Source of the DNA: M3007 sp964621185
GTDB taxonomy: Bacteria; Bacteroidota; Bacteroidia; Chitinophagales; Saprospiraceae
Assembly (NCBI GenBank): GCA_964621185.1
Contig: CAZULM010000005.1
Location: 1 to 64,000, forward strand
Direction of reading: 5' to 3'
DNA: 64,000 bases
Each line of letters starts with the position of its first letter. Within the stretch, counting starts at the first letter, position 1. Below are positions 40,219 to 50,500 of the stretch, in pieces. Both the position numbers and the translations under genes were made by a program. Below the pieces are notes generated by a model. The model was not told the DNA's origin. It made no database searches and saw only the letters and a program-made list of their open reading frames with translations.

Positions 40219-41679
40219 TCAAGCCCAATTGCTCTCCGTCGCAGCCAGTACCTTGAGCTGTTTTTTATTGTCGAGGTGCAAGCGCAAGGCCAGCATGGCG
40301 GCCACTTCTGCCGCCGCTTGCTGCCGTTCGATCAGTGATTCTGGTGTAAAATACTGATGGACAAAACTTGTGTCAAAATCGCCGCTCACGAATGCCGGGT
40401 GGTCGAGCACAAAAGCGCCAAAGGGCAGGGTAGTGGCCACGCCTTCCACTTCATAGGCAGCAATTGCTTCTTTGAGCTTTTGGATGGCCTCCTCGCGGTT
40501 GGCGCCGTGCACCACTAATTTGGCCAGCATAGGGTCGTAATAGATGGGCACTTCCATACCTTCCTCGTAGCCGCCATCTACCCGGACACCGGGGCCGCTG
40601 GGCAAGCGGTATCTTTCCAGCTTGCCGACGCTGGGCAAAAAATTGTTGAGTGGGTCTTCGGCATACACCCGCAATTCCAGGGCATGGCCGTTGATGTGCA
40701 AATCTTCTTGTGCAAACGGCAGCGCTTCGCCCCGGGCCACCCGAATCTGCCATTCCACCAAATCAAGCCCTGTAATCAACTCGGTGACGGGATGCTCCAC
40801 CTGCAAGCGGGTGTTCATCTCCAGGAAATAGAAATTGCGGTCAATATCCACCAAGAACTCTACGGTGCCGGCGCCCACATAATCGCAGGATTTGGCTACC
40901 CGCACTGCGGCTTCGCCCATCGCTTTGCGCAAGGCGGGCGTGAGAATCGCTGAGGGCGCTTCTTCCACCACTTTTTGGTGCCGGCGCTGTATGGAACATT
41001 CCCGTTCAAACAGGTAGAGGGTATTGCCATGCGTGTCGCCCAATACCTGCACCTCGATATGCCTTGGCCCGGTGACGTACTTTTCGATAAAAACCGAACC
41101 GTCGCCAAAAGCCGAAACAGCTTCTGAAATGGCGCGTTCCATCTGCTCCTTGGTGTCCTCTTCCCGCTCCACGATGCGCATGCCCTTGCCCCCGCCGCCG
41201 GCAGAGGCTTTTATCAGGATAGGGTAGCCCACGCGCCGCCCGATTTCTTTGGCCATCTCTACATCGGTAATGGCCTGTTCGATGCCTGGCACCATGGGCA
41301 CATTGTACTTTTTAGCCGCTTCTTTGGCCGACAATTTGCTGCCCATCACTTCAATGCTTTCCGGGCTGGGGCCGATGAAAGTGATGCCGGCCTTTTCCAC
41401 CAAACGGGCAAAATTGGCGTTTTCGCTCAAAAAACCGTAACCTGGATGGATGCCGTCGACCCCCAGTTTCAGGGCTTCTTCGATGATTTTTTCAGCTTTC
41501 AGGTAGCTTTGGGCGGAAGGCGCGGGGCCGAGGAGCACCGCTTCGTCGGCAAAGCGCACGTGCGGCGCGTTGCGGTCGGCTTCCGAATATACGGCAACCG
41601 TCGCGATGCCCATGCGGCGTGCCGTGCGCATGATGCGGAGAGCGATTTCGCCGCGGTTGGCAACTAGGATTTTCTTCAT
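40219..41679 (-). CDS. accC: Biotin carboxylase subunit (AccC-type, of acyl-CoA carboxylase)
   Basis: Carboxylates the biotin of a carrier protein using ATP and bicarbonate. The 486-residue ATP-grasp enzyme has ILVANRGEIALRIMRTARR at the start, the glycine-rich ATP loop KASAGGGGKGMRIV near residue 160, ERECSIQRRHQKVVEEAPS with the catalytic residues, and EMNTRLQVEHPVTE near residue 290. It has no biotin carrier domain, and at 486 residues is slightly longer than E. coli AccC, in the range of carboxylase subunits for acetyl- or propionyl-CoA. No accB or carboxyltransferase gene is adjacent, so which acyl-CoA it serves is open. ATG 41679 is well placed. Confidence 0.92.
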   Translation of the reverse strand: MKKILVANRGEIALRIMRTARRMGIATVAVYSEADRNAPHVRFADEAVLLGPAPSAQSYLKAEKIIEEALKLGVDGIHPGYGFLSENANFARLVEKAGITFIGPSPESIEVMGSKLSAKEAAKKYNVPMVPGIEQAITDVEMAKEIGRRVGYPILIKASAGGGGKGMRIVEREEDTKEQMERAISEAVSAFGDGSVFIEKYVTGPRHIEVQVLGDTHGNTLYLFERECSIQRRHQKVVEEAPSAILTPALRKAMGEAAVRVAKSCDYVGAGTVEFLVDIDRNFYFLEMNTRLQVEHPVTELITGLDLVEWQIRVARGEALPFAQEDLHINGHALELRVYAEDPLNNFLPSVGKLERYRLPSGPGVRVDGGYEEGMEVPIYYDPMLAKLVVHGANREEAIQKLKEAIAAYEVEGVATTLPFGAFVLDHPAFVSGDFDTSFVHQYFTPESLIERQQAAAEVAAMLALRLHLDNKKQLKVLAATESNWA

Positions 41680-41711
41680 GTTGCTTTTTTTGAAATTAAC
41701 CAGACGGGTTG

Positions 41712-43328
41712 TTATTCGATATGAAGCTTTCCAGAGTAAATACCTTCTTCGTTCGAAAACCGTAATATATAAATCCCATTTTTGAGCGCTGAAACATCAA
41801 TTAGACAGCCCTGGCCATTTGAAATATTAATTGTTTTCACTAATTGGCCTATTTGGTTAAATATTTGAAGCAAACTTTCCTCACTATTGTTTCCCTCCAC
41901 CTGAAGCCTTACCCAATGAGATGCTGGGTTCGGAGCAAGCTCTAAGGTTCTGGTTTTATTAGGCGATATTACGTTGCTAATTATACCTGATCGGAATAGC
42001 TCTGAACCATGTACGCCATCATTGCCATAAAAGAATAACAGGTCATTACATGAAGCTAGCTTGTCTAAACTAGAACCATTTGAACCAGGAAGGAGGTCAA
42101 TCACCATTTTAGTGCCGATGTCTGTTCCATCAGAAGACCACAGCTCGGATCCTGTTGATGATGTTGCAGCAACAAAATACAGAATACCATTTTGCACAGC
42201 ATATCCTGATGGGTTCGAACTTCCTGAGCCTGGATTTATATCGGACAATCGAGTGGTTCCATCTGAAGTGCCATCAGTAATCCAAGGCTCCAATCCAAAG
42301 TTGGGTTCAATGGCTGTAAATACCACTTTGGAATTATAAGGAAAACAATTGATGAATCCAAGGCCACTGCCACTTCCCGGTGAGAATTCTTTCAATAATT
42401 GGGTGCCATTTTCTGTGCCGTCGGTGACAAATAATTCAAGACCAGTGGCAGGAGTAGTTGCGCTAAAAACCACCTTCCCATTAGTGTAAGCATGGGTAAT
42501 AGAGCCTTGATTTGAGGTGAAGCCATTACCATTAGGATTCAAATCTTTTACAAAATGTGTCCCCATTTCAGTGCCGTCCGACACCCAAAGTTCACTGCCG
42601 TTAGTGCCATCATCAGCTTGAAAAAACACGCCGATAGGAGTGCTGATAAGGTTTCGGATATTACTTGAATTTGAACCAGGGTTAATATCTTTTACTATTT
42701 TTGTTCCTTGCTCAGTGCCATTACTGATCCACAGCTCAGTGCCTTCGGACGGTGTCCGAGCAGTGAAAAAGAGATTTCCGTTGAACGACCCAAAATTGCT
42801 GGGGCGACTATGGTTAGCACCAGAGTAGATATCTTTAACAAGAACTGTTCCTCCTTGGGTACCATCAGTGCGCCATAACTCTTGGCCAGTTGCACTTACT
42901 GCTCCATTAAAAAAAATATTATTCCCAAGTTGGAAAAATGCCGGGGGATCAAAAAAACTGTTGCTGCCGAAATCTTTTACAGCAGTGGTTCCATCAGTAG
43001 TGCCATCGCTTTTCCATAGTTTTGGGGAGCTGCCTCCTATGAAAAACATCGATCCGTTCAAGGATTCGAAATTCGAAATGAGCGTGTTGTTCGGGCTTTG
43101 ATAAATTATTTTAAGCAGAAAAGTACCTTGTTCCGTACCATCACTTCGCCATAATTGAATACCATTTGTTTCGTCTTTTGCATTAAAATAAAATATTTGC
43201 CCATCGCAGCCATTAGAGCCATTTATATACGATGATGAAGATCCTGGATTAATATCCTTAACTATTGAGATTTGGGAAAAACCAACGAATGAAAAGAGTG
43301 CAAGAAAAAATGTTATAAGAGTCTTCAT
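41712..43328 (-). CDS. ELWxxDGTxxGT-repeat protein with type A T9SS domain
   Basis: A 538-residue exported protein with at least eight copies of the ELWxxDGTxxGT motif (for example QLWRSDGTEQGTFLL, KLWKSDGTTDGTTAV, ELWVSDGTEMGTHFV, EPWITDGTSDGTTRL) spaced about 45-50 residues, a repeat family found in secreted Bacteroidota proteins that probably forms a beta-propeller. The signal peptide is MKTLITFFLALFSFVGFSQ; ATG 43328 is chosen for it. The C-terminal 75 residues (LAPNPASHWVRLQVEG onward, closing with SNEEGIYSGKLHIE) form a type A T9SS sorting domain. The gene is AT-rich compared with accC and glnS on either side. Function unknown. Confidence 0.88.
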   Translation of the reverse strand: MKTLITFFLALFSFVGFSQISIVKDINPGSSSSYINGSNGCDGQIFYFNAKDETNGIQLWRSDGTEQGTFLLKIIYQSPNNTLISNFESLNGSMFFIGGSSPKLWKSDGTTDGTTAVKDFGSNSFFDPPAFFQLGNNIFFNGAVSATGQELWRTDGTQGGTVLVKDIYSGANHSRPSNFGSFNGNLFFTARTPSEGTELWISNGTEQGTKIVKDINPGSNSSNIRNLISTPIGVFFQADDGTNGSELWVSDGTEMGTHFVKDLNPNGNGFTSNQGSITHAYTNGKVVFSATTPATGLELFVTDGTENGTQLLKEFSPGSGSGLGFINCFPYNSKVVFTAIEPNFGLEPWITDGTSDGTTRLSDINPGSGSSNPSGYAVQNGILYFVAATSSTGSELWSSDGTDIGTKMVIDLLPGSNGSSLDKLASCNDLLFFYGNDGVHGSELFRSGIISNVISPNKTRTLELAPNPASHWVRLQVEGNNSEESLLQIFNQIGQLVKTINISNGQGCLIDVSALKNGIYILRFSNEEGIYSGKLHIE

Positions 43329-43369
43329 AAAAATTGCTTGAATTTTTTGTTTGAGAAATATTGTACAAC

Positions 43370-45046
43370 TCACTTCTGCTGTTCCTTCGCCCAAGTATCC
43401 TTCAAGGTCACCGTCCTGTTGAATACCTTCTTCCCCGCCGTCGAATCTGGGTCAACGCAGAAATACCCGAGCCGGGTGAACTGGAATTTTTCGCCCACCG
43501 CGGCGTTTGCCAGCGCAGGCTCGATCATGGCATTTTCCAGCACCTGCAAGGAAGCCGGGTTGATGGTGGACTTGAAATCTTCTTCTGCTGCCGGGTTTTC
43601 CACCTTGAACAAACGGTCGTAGAGCCGCACCTCGGCAACCACCGCATCAGTAGCCGAAAGCCAGTGGATAACGCCTTTGGGCTTGAGGCCGGATGTGTCC
43701 TGGCCGGAGCGGCTTTCGGGGAAATAAGTACAATTCAGCGCCGTGATTTTTCCCTCGGCATCCTTCTCCACGGCATCGCAGCGGATGATAAAGCCGGATT
43801 TGAGCCGCACCATGCCGCCGGGTGAGAGGCGGAAGTATTTCGGCGGCGGGTTTTCCATAAAATCCTCCCGTTCGATCCATAGCTCGCGGGTGAAAGCGAT
43901 TTTGCGGTGGCCTGCTTCCGGGTCTTCGGGGTTGTTTTCGGTCTCCATCCATTCGGTTTGGCCTTCCGGAAGGTTGGTGATGACCACTTTGAGCGGGTCG
44001 AGCACGGCGAATCGGCGCAGGGCGACCTTGTTCAAATCCTCCCGGATGCTGAATTCCAGCAGGCCGATCTCGATCAGGTTTTCGCGTTTGGCGATGCCGA
44101 TGCGGTGGGCAAACTCGCGGATGCTCGCGGGGGTATAGCCGCGGCGACGAATGCCCGCGATGGTGGGCATGCGCGGGTCGTCCCAGCCGTTCACGTGCTT
44201 GTCTTCCACCAAAAGTTTGAGCTTGCGCTTGCTCATGATGGTGTAGGAGAGGTTGAAACGGGCAAACTCGTATTGTTTGGAAGGGAAAATGCCCAGGGTT
44301 TCGATGCACCAGTCGTACAGCTCGCGATGCGGGATAAATTCGAGGGTGCAAAAGCTGTGGGTGATCTTTTCGATGCTGTCGCTTTGGCCGTGCGCCCAGT
44401 CGTACATGGGGTAAATGCACCATTTGTCGCCCGTGCGGTGGTGGTGTGCGTGCTTGATGCGGTACAGGTATGGGTCGCGCATGTGCATGTTGGGAGATGC
44501 CATGTCGATTTTTGCCCGGAGCGTGCAGTGCCCGTCGGGGAATTCGCCTGCTTTCATTTTTTCGAACAGAGCCATGTTTTCTTCGGTACTAGTGTCGCGG
44601 TATTTGCTGGGTGTGCCGGGTGTGGTCGGTGTACCCTTCATCGCCGCCACTTCTTCGGGCGTAGAAAAGTCAACGTAAGCTTTCCCTTTGGCAATCAGCA
44701 CTTTGGCCCATTCGTAAAGTTGTTCGAAATAGTCGGAGGCGTAGAGGATGTTGGCTGGCTCGAAGCCAAGCCAGCGCACATCGTCGATGATGCCCTCCAC
44801 GAACTCGGTTTCTTCGGTGACGGGGTTGGTGTCGTCGAAGCGGAGGTTGGTCTGGCCGCCGTATTTTTGGGCGATGCCGAAGTTGAGGCAGATGCTTTTG
44901 GCGTGGCCGATGTGCAAGTAGCCGTTCGGCTCGGGCGGGAAGCGCGTGCGTATGGACTTGTGCTTGCCGGAGGCCAGGTCGGCCTCGACAATTTCTTCCA
45001 GGAAGTTGAGGGATTCTTTCCCTGCTGCAGACGAATCAGGTTTCAT
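43370..45046 (-). CDS. glnS: Glutaminyl-tRNA synthetase
   Basis: Charges tRNA-Gln with glutamine, so this organism does not depend only on the Glu-to-Gln amidotransferase route. The 558-residue class I enzyme has FPPEPNGYLHIGHAKS with HIGH at residues 45-48, LRFDDTNP, the KMSKS counterpart in YTIMSKRKLKLL and the anticodon-binding beta-barrel domains at the end (LGYFCVDPDSTAGKKVFNRT). Length matches bacterial GlnRS. It follows argS in the same direction after about 75 bases. ATG 45046 is followed by a short charged N-terminus as in homologues. Confidence 0.97.
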   Translation of the reverse strand: MKPDSSAAGKESLNFLEEIVEADLASGKHKSIRTRFPPEPNGYLHIGHAKSICLNFGIAQKYGGQTNLRFDDTNPVTEETEFVEGIIDDVRWLGFEPANILYASDYFEQLYEWAKVLIAKGKAYVDFSTPEEVAAMKGTPTTPGTPSKYRDTSTEENMALFEKMKAGEFPDGHCTLRAKIDMASPNMHMRDPYLYRIKHAHHHRTGDKWCIYPMYDWAHGQSDSIEKITHSFCTLEFIPHRELYDWCIETLGIFPSKQYEFARFNLSYTIMSKRKLKLLVEDKHVNGWDDPRMPTIAGIRRRGYTPASIREFAHRIGIAKRENLIEIGLLEFSIREDLNKVALRRFAVLDPLKVVITNLPEGQTEWMETENNPEDPEAGHRKIAFTRELWIEREDFMENPPPKYFRLSPGGMVRLKSGFIIRCDAVEKDAEGKITALNCTYFPESRSGQDTSGLKPKGVIHWLSATDAVVAEVRLYDRLFKVENPAAEEDFKSTINPASLQVLENAMIEPALANAAVGEKFQFTRLGYFCVDPDSTAGKKVFNRTVTLKDTWAKEQQK

Positions 45047-45120
45047 AATGTCAAAAAAGAATTGAGCGCAAAGAAACTCGGTTTAGGGGAAACGACAGGC
45101 AAAAAGGGAAAAGTTCCCGC

Positions 45121-46971
45121 TTACATCCTGCCGGGCATCTCGATGCCCAAAAGCCCCATGCCCTGCTCCAGCACTTGCCCCACGGCCTTGCTCAAGCTGA
45201 GTCGGAATGCCTTGGCCTCCGGGCTTCCGGCGCTGAAAATGCTCAGGTCGTGCCAGAAACGGTGGTAGCTTTTGGCTAAGGCATAGCAGTAATTGGCGAT
45301 CAAGGAAGGGTCGTACTCCTTAGCGGCGGACAGTACGATATTGGGGAAATCGTGCAGCGCCACCAAAAGGTCTTTTTCCTGAGGCTGAATTTCCCGGTAG
45401 TTGTCGGCAATGCTAAGGTCAACCTGCTCTTTTTCAACCCGTTGCATCAGGCCATTGATCCTGACAAAACTGTACTGGATATACGGCCCTGTTTGCCCCT
45501 GCAAGTCCACGGATTCCTCCGGGTTGAAGATCATTTTTTTTCTTGGGTTCACTTTGATGATGAAAAACTTGAGGGCGCCCAAGCCGACGCGGCGCAGGTT
45601 CTCTTGTTTTTCCTGTTCGGTGACACCCTCCACCTCGCCGCGTTCGCTCGATTGCTCGGTTGCCAATTTCACCACTTCGGCGATAATGTCATCTGCGTCC
45701 ACCACGGTGCCTTCCCTTGTTTTCATGCGCCCGGTCGGCAGTTCTACCAGCCCGTATGCAAGGTGGTGCAAGCCAGCAGCGTAAGGTTCTTCCAAGCGTT
45801 TCAGGATTTCGAACAAGACCTGGAAGTGATAGTTCTGCTCGTCGGCGACGACATACACAAAGCGTTCGCAGCCAAGCTCTTCGTAGCGCATTCTGGCGGT
45901 GCCGAGGTCTTGGGTGATGTACATCGAAGTGCCGTCGGAACGGAGCACCACCTTGTGGTCGAGCCCGATGTCGGTCAGGTCAACCCAAACGGAGCCGTCT
46001 TCTTTTTTGTAAAATACGCCTTTTTTCAAGCCATCGTCCACGATGTCTTTGCCGAGCAGGTAGGTTTGGCTTTCGTAGTACAACTTGTCGAAGGAAACCC
46101 CCAAATCATGATAAGTTTTGTCAAAGCCTTCGTAAACCCAGCCGTTCATTTTCTCCCAGAGGGCGATGGTTTCGGGGTCGTGTTTTTCCCACAGGAGCAA
46201 CATTTCCCGCACTTCTGCACCAAGGGCAGAGTGTTCGTTGAACCACTTGTTCTTGAAGTCCTTGAAAAAGTCTTTTTCGGATTGCCCCGGTTTGTGTTTT
46301 TCCGCAAACAACTTTTTCCCTTCGGCGCTTTCTTGCCAGGCTTCGTATTCCGCACGTGTTTTCTGTTCAAACAAAACGTACCAATCGCCCACGAAATGGT
46401 CGCTTTTTACGCCCTCGCTCTCCGGTGTTTTGTCTTCGCCGAATTTTTTCCAGCACAACATGCTCTTGCAGATGGCCACCCCCCGGTCGTTGATGACCTG
46501 AGCCTTAATCACTTCGTAACCAACTGCTTCCAGGATTTTGGTCGTTGACCACCCTAACAGTATGTTGCGGATATGGCCCATGTGCAGGGGTTTGTTGGTG
46601 TTGGGGGAGGAGAATTCCACCATCACCTTTTTGCCATTTTTGGGGTGCTGGCCATACGCTGGGTTGGTGCTGATGGATTTAAGGAAATGTTGCCAATAGG
46701 CATCGGATATTTCCAAGTTCAGGAAACCCTTCACCACGTTGAACGACTTGATTGCGGCTACCTTTTGCTGCAATGCGGCGCCGATTTCGGCAGCAGCCAT
46801 ATCGGGCGATTTTTTCGCCGCTTTTGCAAAAGGGAACACGACCACGGAATAATCGCCCGTAAAATCTGGCGGTATCGTATTGACCAAAACTTTTGATGGT
46901 TCGGGCGCTTCGCCATACAGCTGTTCAACAGCTTGTGCCACAGCGGTTTGCAGCGTTTCAATAATATTCAT
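45121..46971 (-). CDS. argS: Arginyl-tRNA synthetase
   Basis: Attaches arginine to tRNA-Arg. The 616-residue class I enzyme has an N-terminal tRNA-recognition domain, the HIGH motif as HMGH at residues 130-133 within FSSPNTNKPLHMGHIRN, and a degenerate KMSKS region in GRMKTREGTVVDADD as in many ArgRS. The DALR-type anticodon-binding domain includes LIANYCYALAKSYHRFWHD. The ATG at 46971 is chosen because it lies 20 bases after a perfect -7 box and starts at the conserved NIIETLQTAVAQA; a longer open frame upstream has no family support. Confidence 0.97.
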   Translation of the reverse strand: MNIIETLQTAVAQAVEQLYGEAPEPSKVLVNTIPPDFTGDYSVVVFPFAKAAKKSPDMAAAEIGAALQQKVAAIKSFNVVKGFLNLEISDAYWQHFLKSISTNPAYGQHPKNGKKVMVEFSSPNTNKPLHMGHIRNILLGWSTTKILEAVGYEVIKAQVINDRGVAICKSMLCWKKFGEDKTPESEGVKSDHFVGDWYVLFEQKTRAEYEAWQESAEGKKLFAEKHKPGQSEKDFFKDFKNKWFNEHSALGAEVREMLLLWEKHDPETIALWEKMNGWVYEGFDKTYHDLGVSFDKLYYESQTYLLGKDIVDDGLKKGVFYKKEDGSVWVDLTDIGLDHKVVLRSDGTSMYITQDLGTARMRYEELGCERFVYVVADEQNYHFQVLFEILKRLEEPYAAGLHHLAYGLVELPTGRMKTREGTVVDADDIIAEVVKLATEQSSERGEVEGVTEQEKQENLRRVGLGALKFFIIKVNPRKKMIFNPEESVDLQGQTGPYIQYSFVRINGLMQRVEKEQVDLSIADNYREIQPQEKDLLVALHDFPNIVLSAAKEYDPSLIANYCYALAKSYHRFWHDLSIFSAGSPEAKAFRLSLSKAVGQVLEQGMGLLGIEMPGRM

Positions 46972-46997
46972 GGGAACTTTTGCGCTAATTGAGGGGG

Positions 46998-47005
46998 CAA
47001 AAGTA
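46998..47005 (-). promoter_or_regulatory. -7 box of argS
   Basis: TACTTTTG on the minus strand matches TAnnTTTG exactly. The predicted leader to the argS ATG is about 20 bases. A -33 element is not clear. Confidence 0.5.
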
Positions 47006-47111
47006 GGGCAATTTTGCGAGATGCGGTGGAATGAGAAAAGGCAGGGTGTGGCAAAAGTATTTCCCATAAAATCCACGCCAAACTTTGTTTCAATTTTTGG
47101 CACCAAAGGCA

Positions 47112-47134
47112 TTCCAGGTTTTTAAAACCTGGAA
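47112..47134. repeat. Short near-perfect palindrome
   Basis: TTCCAGGTTTTTAAAACCTGGAA folds into a stem of about ten bases with almost no loop. It lies in the 600-base region between the stop of the mosaic T9SS gene and argS, and could act as a weak bidirectional end signal. Confidence 0.6.
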
Positions 47135-47248
47135 GGTCTAACGCTCTAACGAAATAAGAACTTGTTCGTTTTCCATAGCCAAGCCTTTTGACACAACATC
47201 CCCGCGTGCGAAGGAGCCCGCTAATTACGAAAGAAAAACAACCTTAGC

Positions 47249-47511
47249 GTCGAGCCTGGCAAGCGCATAACGCTCAGGCTTGCCACCTGGTCTGACGACT
47301 CAAAGTCGTCTGACCAGTAAGCAGATAATGCAGACCCTTCCAATATGGCTTTTTCAGCATAAAAACACAACACAGCAGTTTTTTCAAGCTTGGCGGTGCT
47401 TGGGAAAGGTAGGCATTGTGGTGTACTTACTGGTCAGACGACTTTGAGTCGTCAGACCAGGTGGCCGGGCATGGTACTGTACCTTCAAATTATGCGATGA
47501 CCAGGCTCGAC
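47249..47511. repeat. Nested inverted repeats with perfect 40-nt arms (REP/MITE-like)
   Basis: The arms 47282-47321 and 47426-47465 are identical reverse complements over 40 bases, 104 bases apart. Each arm is itself a near-perfect palindrome with a single T-T mismatch and carries the GTC(T/A)GAC core. Outside them CGCATAA/TTATGCG (47264-47270, 47490-47496) and GTCGAGCCTGG/CCAGGCTCGAC (47249-47259, 47501-47511) pair again. No ORF for a transposase is present. The rest of the 46972-47570 gap holds no gene I can support. Confidence 0.85.
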
Positions 47512-47570
47512 AGAATAGTTGTTTTAGGCGAGCCCCAACTGACACGTGAACGCATGGGCGAAAAAAAAGC

Positions 47571-50500
47571 TTATCGGATCAGCGTTGTATTTCCCTTATA
47601 CACCTCCCTGGCGCCGTCCACATATTCGACCTCCAGCACCCAGATAAACACACCGGGATCCATGGGCTGCCCGCGGAAATTGCCGTCCCAGCCCGTATTT
47701 GGGTCGTTTAAGGCAAAGTCTTTGGCCTCATACACCATTTCGCCCCATCGATCGTAAATCCGGAAGACCAGTGCTGTGGTGTTTTTTTGGCCGTGCACCA
47801 ACAACAGGTCGTTGACTAAATCGCCATTCGGGCTAAAGGCCGTCGGCACGTGCACCCTCCTGGGTTTGTCCACAGAGATCAATATCTGGTCTTCCGAACG
47901 GCAGCCCAAATCATCGATGGCAAAGACGGTGAAGTAGCGGGTGTGCTCTAAGGAATACACCGAGGGGTTGGGGCAGCTCATGCAGCTGAGCCAGGCACTG
48001 TCTGCCGGCGCCCAGGCCAAGTGGTAGGCGCCGGTATAGTTGAATACCTGGGCCAGCAACTGGGTGTCCTGACCCAACAAAATCCGGATATCCGGGCCCA
48101 GGTCAACTACCATTTGGGGCATTTGCGTCACTTCAATTGGGTTCAGGTCGAAAATGCAACCATTGGCATCTTTGATCCTGGGGGTGTAGTTGCCCGCTTT
48201 CAGCCCGATTTGGATGTTGGAACCGTTGAAAGGCTTGTTGTCGAGTGCGTACAGGTAGGGTGGGGTGCCCCCTGCCGGCGCTATGATAACCTGTCCGTTC
48301 TGTTGCCCATAGCAACGGACGGCCTCCATGTCGGCAGTTCCGCTCAAGGGCGCGGCTGGCTGGGTGATTTCGATGGAGGCTGGTGTCAAGCAGCCATTTG
48401 CATCTGTAACGCTGAGCGCAAATACGCCGGCCTCCAGCTGCTGGATATTTTTGTTTTGGTCGCCGTTCCACCAGTTGTAGCTATACGGGGCGGTTCCACC
48501 ATTTGCGTTCGCCGAAGCGGTGCCGGTTCGGTCGCCGAAACATTTTACGTGGGAGGGCACGATTTGCACCTGCAGCTTGCTCGGCTCTTTCAAGGTGATG
48601 GAGGCGACACTTGGGCATCCTTGGGCATCTGTGATGGTCACTTTGGTGGTGCCGGCTGGCAAGCCAAGGCCGATAGAGTCGGTGGGTGAAGTGCCAGCGC
48701 CCCAGAACCAGGTGTAGGGTGCTGTGCCCCCTGTAGCTTTTGCAGCCGCCCAGCCGGTAGCCTCACCGTTGCATTTTACATCTTTGAACCCGGTTATGGA
48801 TGCTTCGACACCCGTTGGGTTGCCCATGGTGAATCCGTATTGGGCCGTGCAGCCATCGGCATCGGTCAGGGTGACGGAATAGGCTTGGTTGGCCTTCAGG
48901 TTGTTGGCCGTGATGCCTTGCTGTGCCGGGCTAGTGTTCCATAAATAGTTGAAAGCATTGAGGTTGGCGGGCGTTGCGCCATAAAATACCGAGATCACGG
49001 TAGCAGAGCCATCGGCCCCATCGCGGCAGCGGGGCAGGCTAGGTTGGGCAAAAGCATTCAGCTGGGCTTTCTGCGTGATGACAGTCGAAGCCGTTTTGGT
49101 ACAGCCTTTTGAATCGGTGACGGTGACATGGTATTGTTGCGACGGCAGCCCTGAAATGGTCGCATTGGTTTGACCGTTCACGTTCCACTGAAAGGAGAAC
49201 GGCGCTGTGCCGCCGGAAGGCGCCACGGTTGCGCTGCCGTTGGACGCCCCGAAGCACACCGTGTCAGCAATCGGTGGCAGCGACAGTACTATGGCCGGAG
49301 GCTCGCTTACGGTGGCTGTCAGGGTCTCTGTGCAGCCTTTTTGATCGGTAATGGTAGCTGCATAGTTGCCGGCGATCAAATTGAGCAAATGCGCTCCGTT
49401 GCCGGTGAAGCCCCCGGGCCCTTGCCATACAGTGGAATAGTTGGCCGTTCCGCCGTTTATGTCCAAGTGCAGCTCGCCATTGTTGGCGCCGAAGCATTTG
49501 GCTGCCACAGGGGTGGCGAAGGCAGTCAAGTCGGCTGGCTGGCTAATCGCTTGCTGCAGGCTTGTGGTGCATCCGTTGGCATCGGTCACGGTAGCGGTGT
49601 AGGTGCCGACAGCAAGGCCTGAAATATTTTGGCTGGTTTGGCCATTGCTCCATAAATAGGAGAGTGGTTGCGCCCCGCCAGTGGCTGTAAGGCTGATTTG
49701 CCCGTTGTTGCCATTGAAACAAGACACGTTCTGCACCATGCTGGCGCTCGCCTGTATGGCTGCCGGCTGGTTGATGGTCACGGAGCCGGAATCGGTGCAC
49801 CCGTTTGCGTCGGTGACTACCAGGGTGTAGGTGCCCGAGCCTGCCGAGGGCAGGTTTGCGGTGGTTTGGCCATTGCTCCAGGCGTATTGGTAAGGCGCCG
49901 TTCCGCCGGTTACCTGGGCCGATGCAGTGCCGGATGGCTGTCCGAAACAAACGGCATCCTGGGAGCTAGTGCTGAGGTCGAGTACCGGAGGTTGGGTCAA
50001 GGTAACGGTCGAGGTAGCTGTGCAGCCGCCGATATTGGTAATGGTCACAGTGTAATTGCCTGCCGGGAGATTGGTGGCGGTAGCGCTGGTTTGGCCTGTC
50101 GGATCACTCCACTTATATGTGTTTAAGCCGCCAATATTGGTGCTGGCTGTTGCCATGCCGTCATTGCCGCCAAAACAGGAAACCTGGTCATCGACTGTTG
50201 CGCTGGCGCTCATAGCGGTAATTTCCACATGAACATTATCCGTTGCCGTGCAGCCATAAATATCGGTCGCCGTAACAAAATAGGTGTTGGAAGCCATTGG
50301 ATTAATCAGGGCAATAGGGCAGTCTAAGCATGCAATATCAGCAGAAGTTGCCCATTTATAGGTTATCTCATAAGTCGGCGCAAAGGTGATGCTCCAATCT
50401 TGCAGGTTTCCTTGAAAGGATGGGAAATCGTCGGCAACTTGAAGGCGCCAGGTGCCGTTGGTGGGCCGGTTGGGCGTGTCCCACAGGTCTGTCCAGGGCC

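Noticed and set aside
43907..46548. Two long plus-strand open frames of 453 and 398 codons
   Set aside because: They are antisense to glnS and argS; both synthetases are complete with their class I motifs.
47249..47511. Insertion sequence
   Set aside because: The inverted repeats enclose only about 100 bases with no transposase frame; a REP or MITE-like element is the most that can be said.
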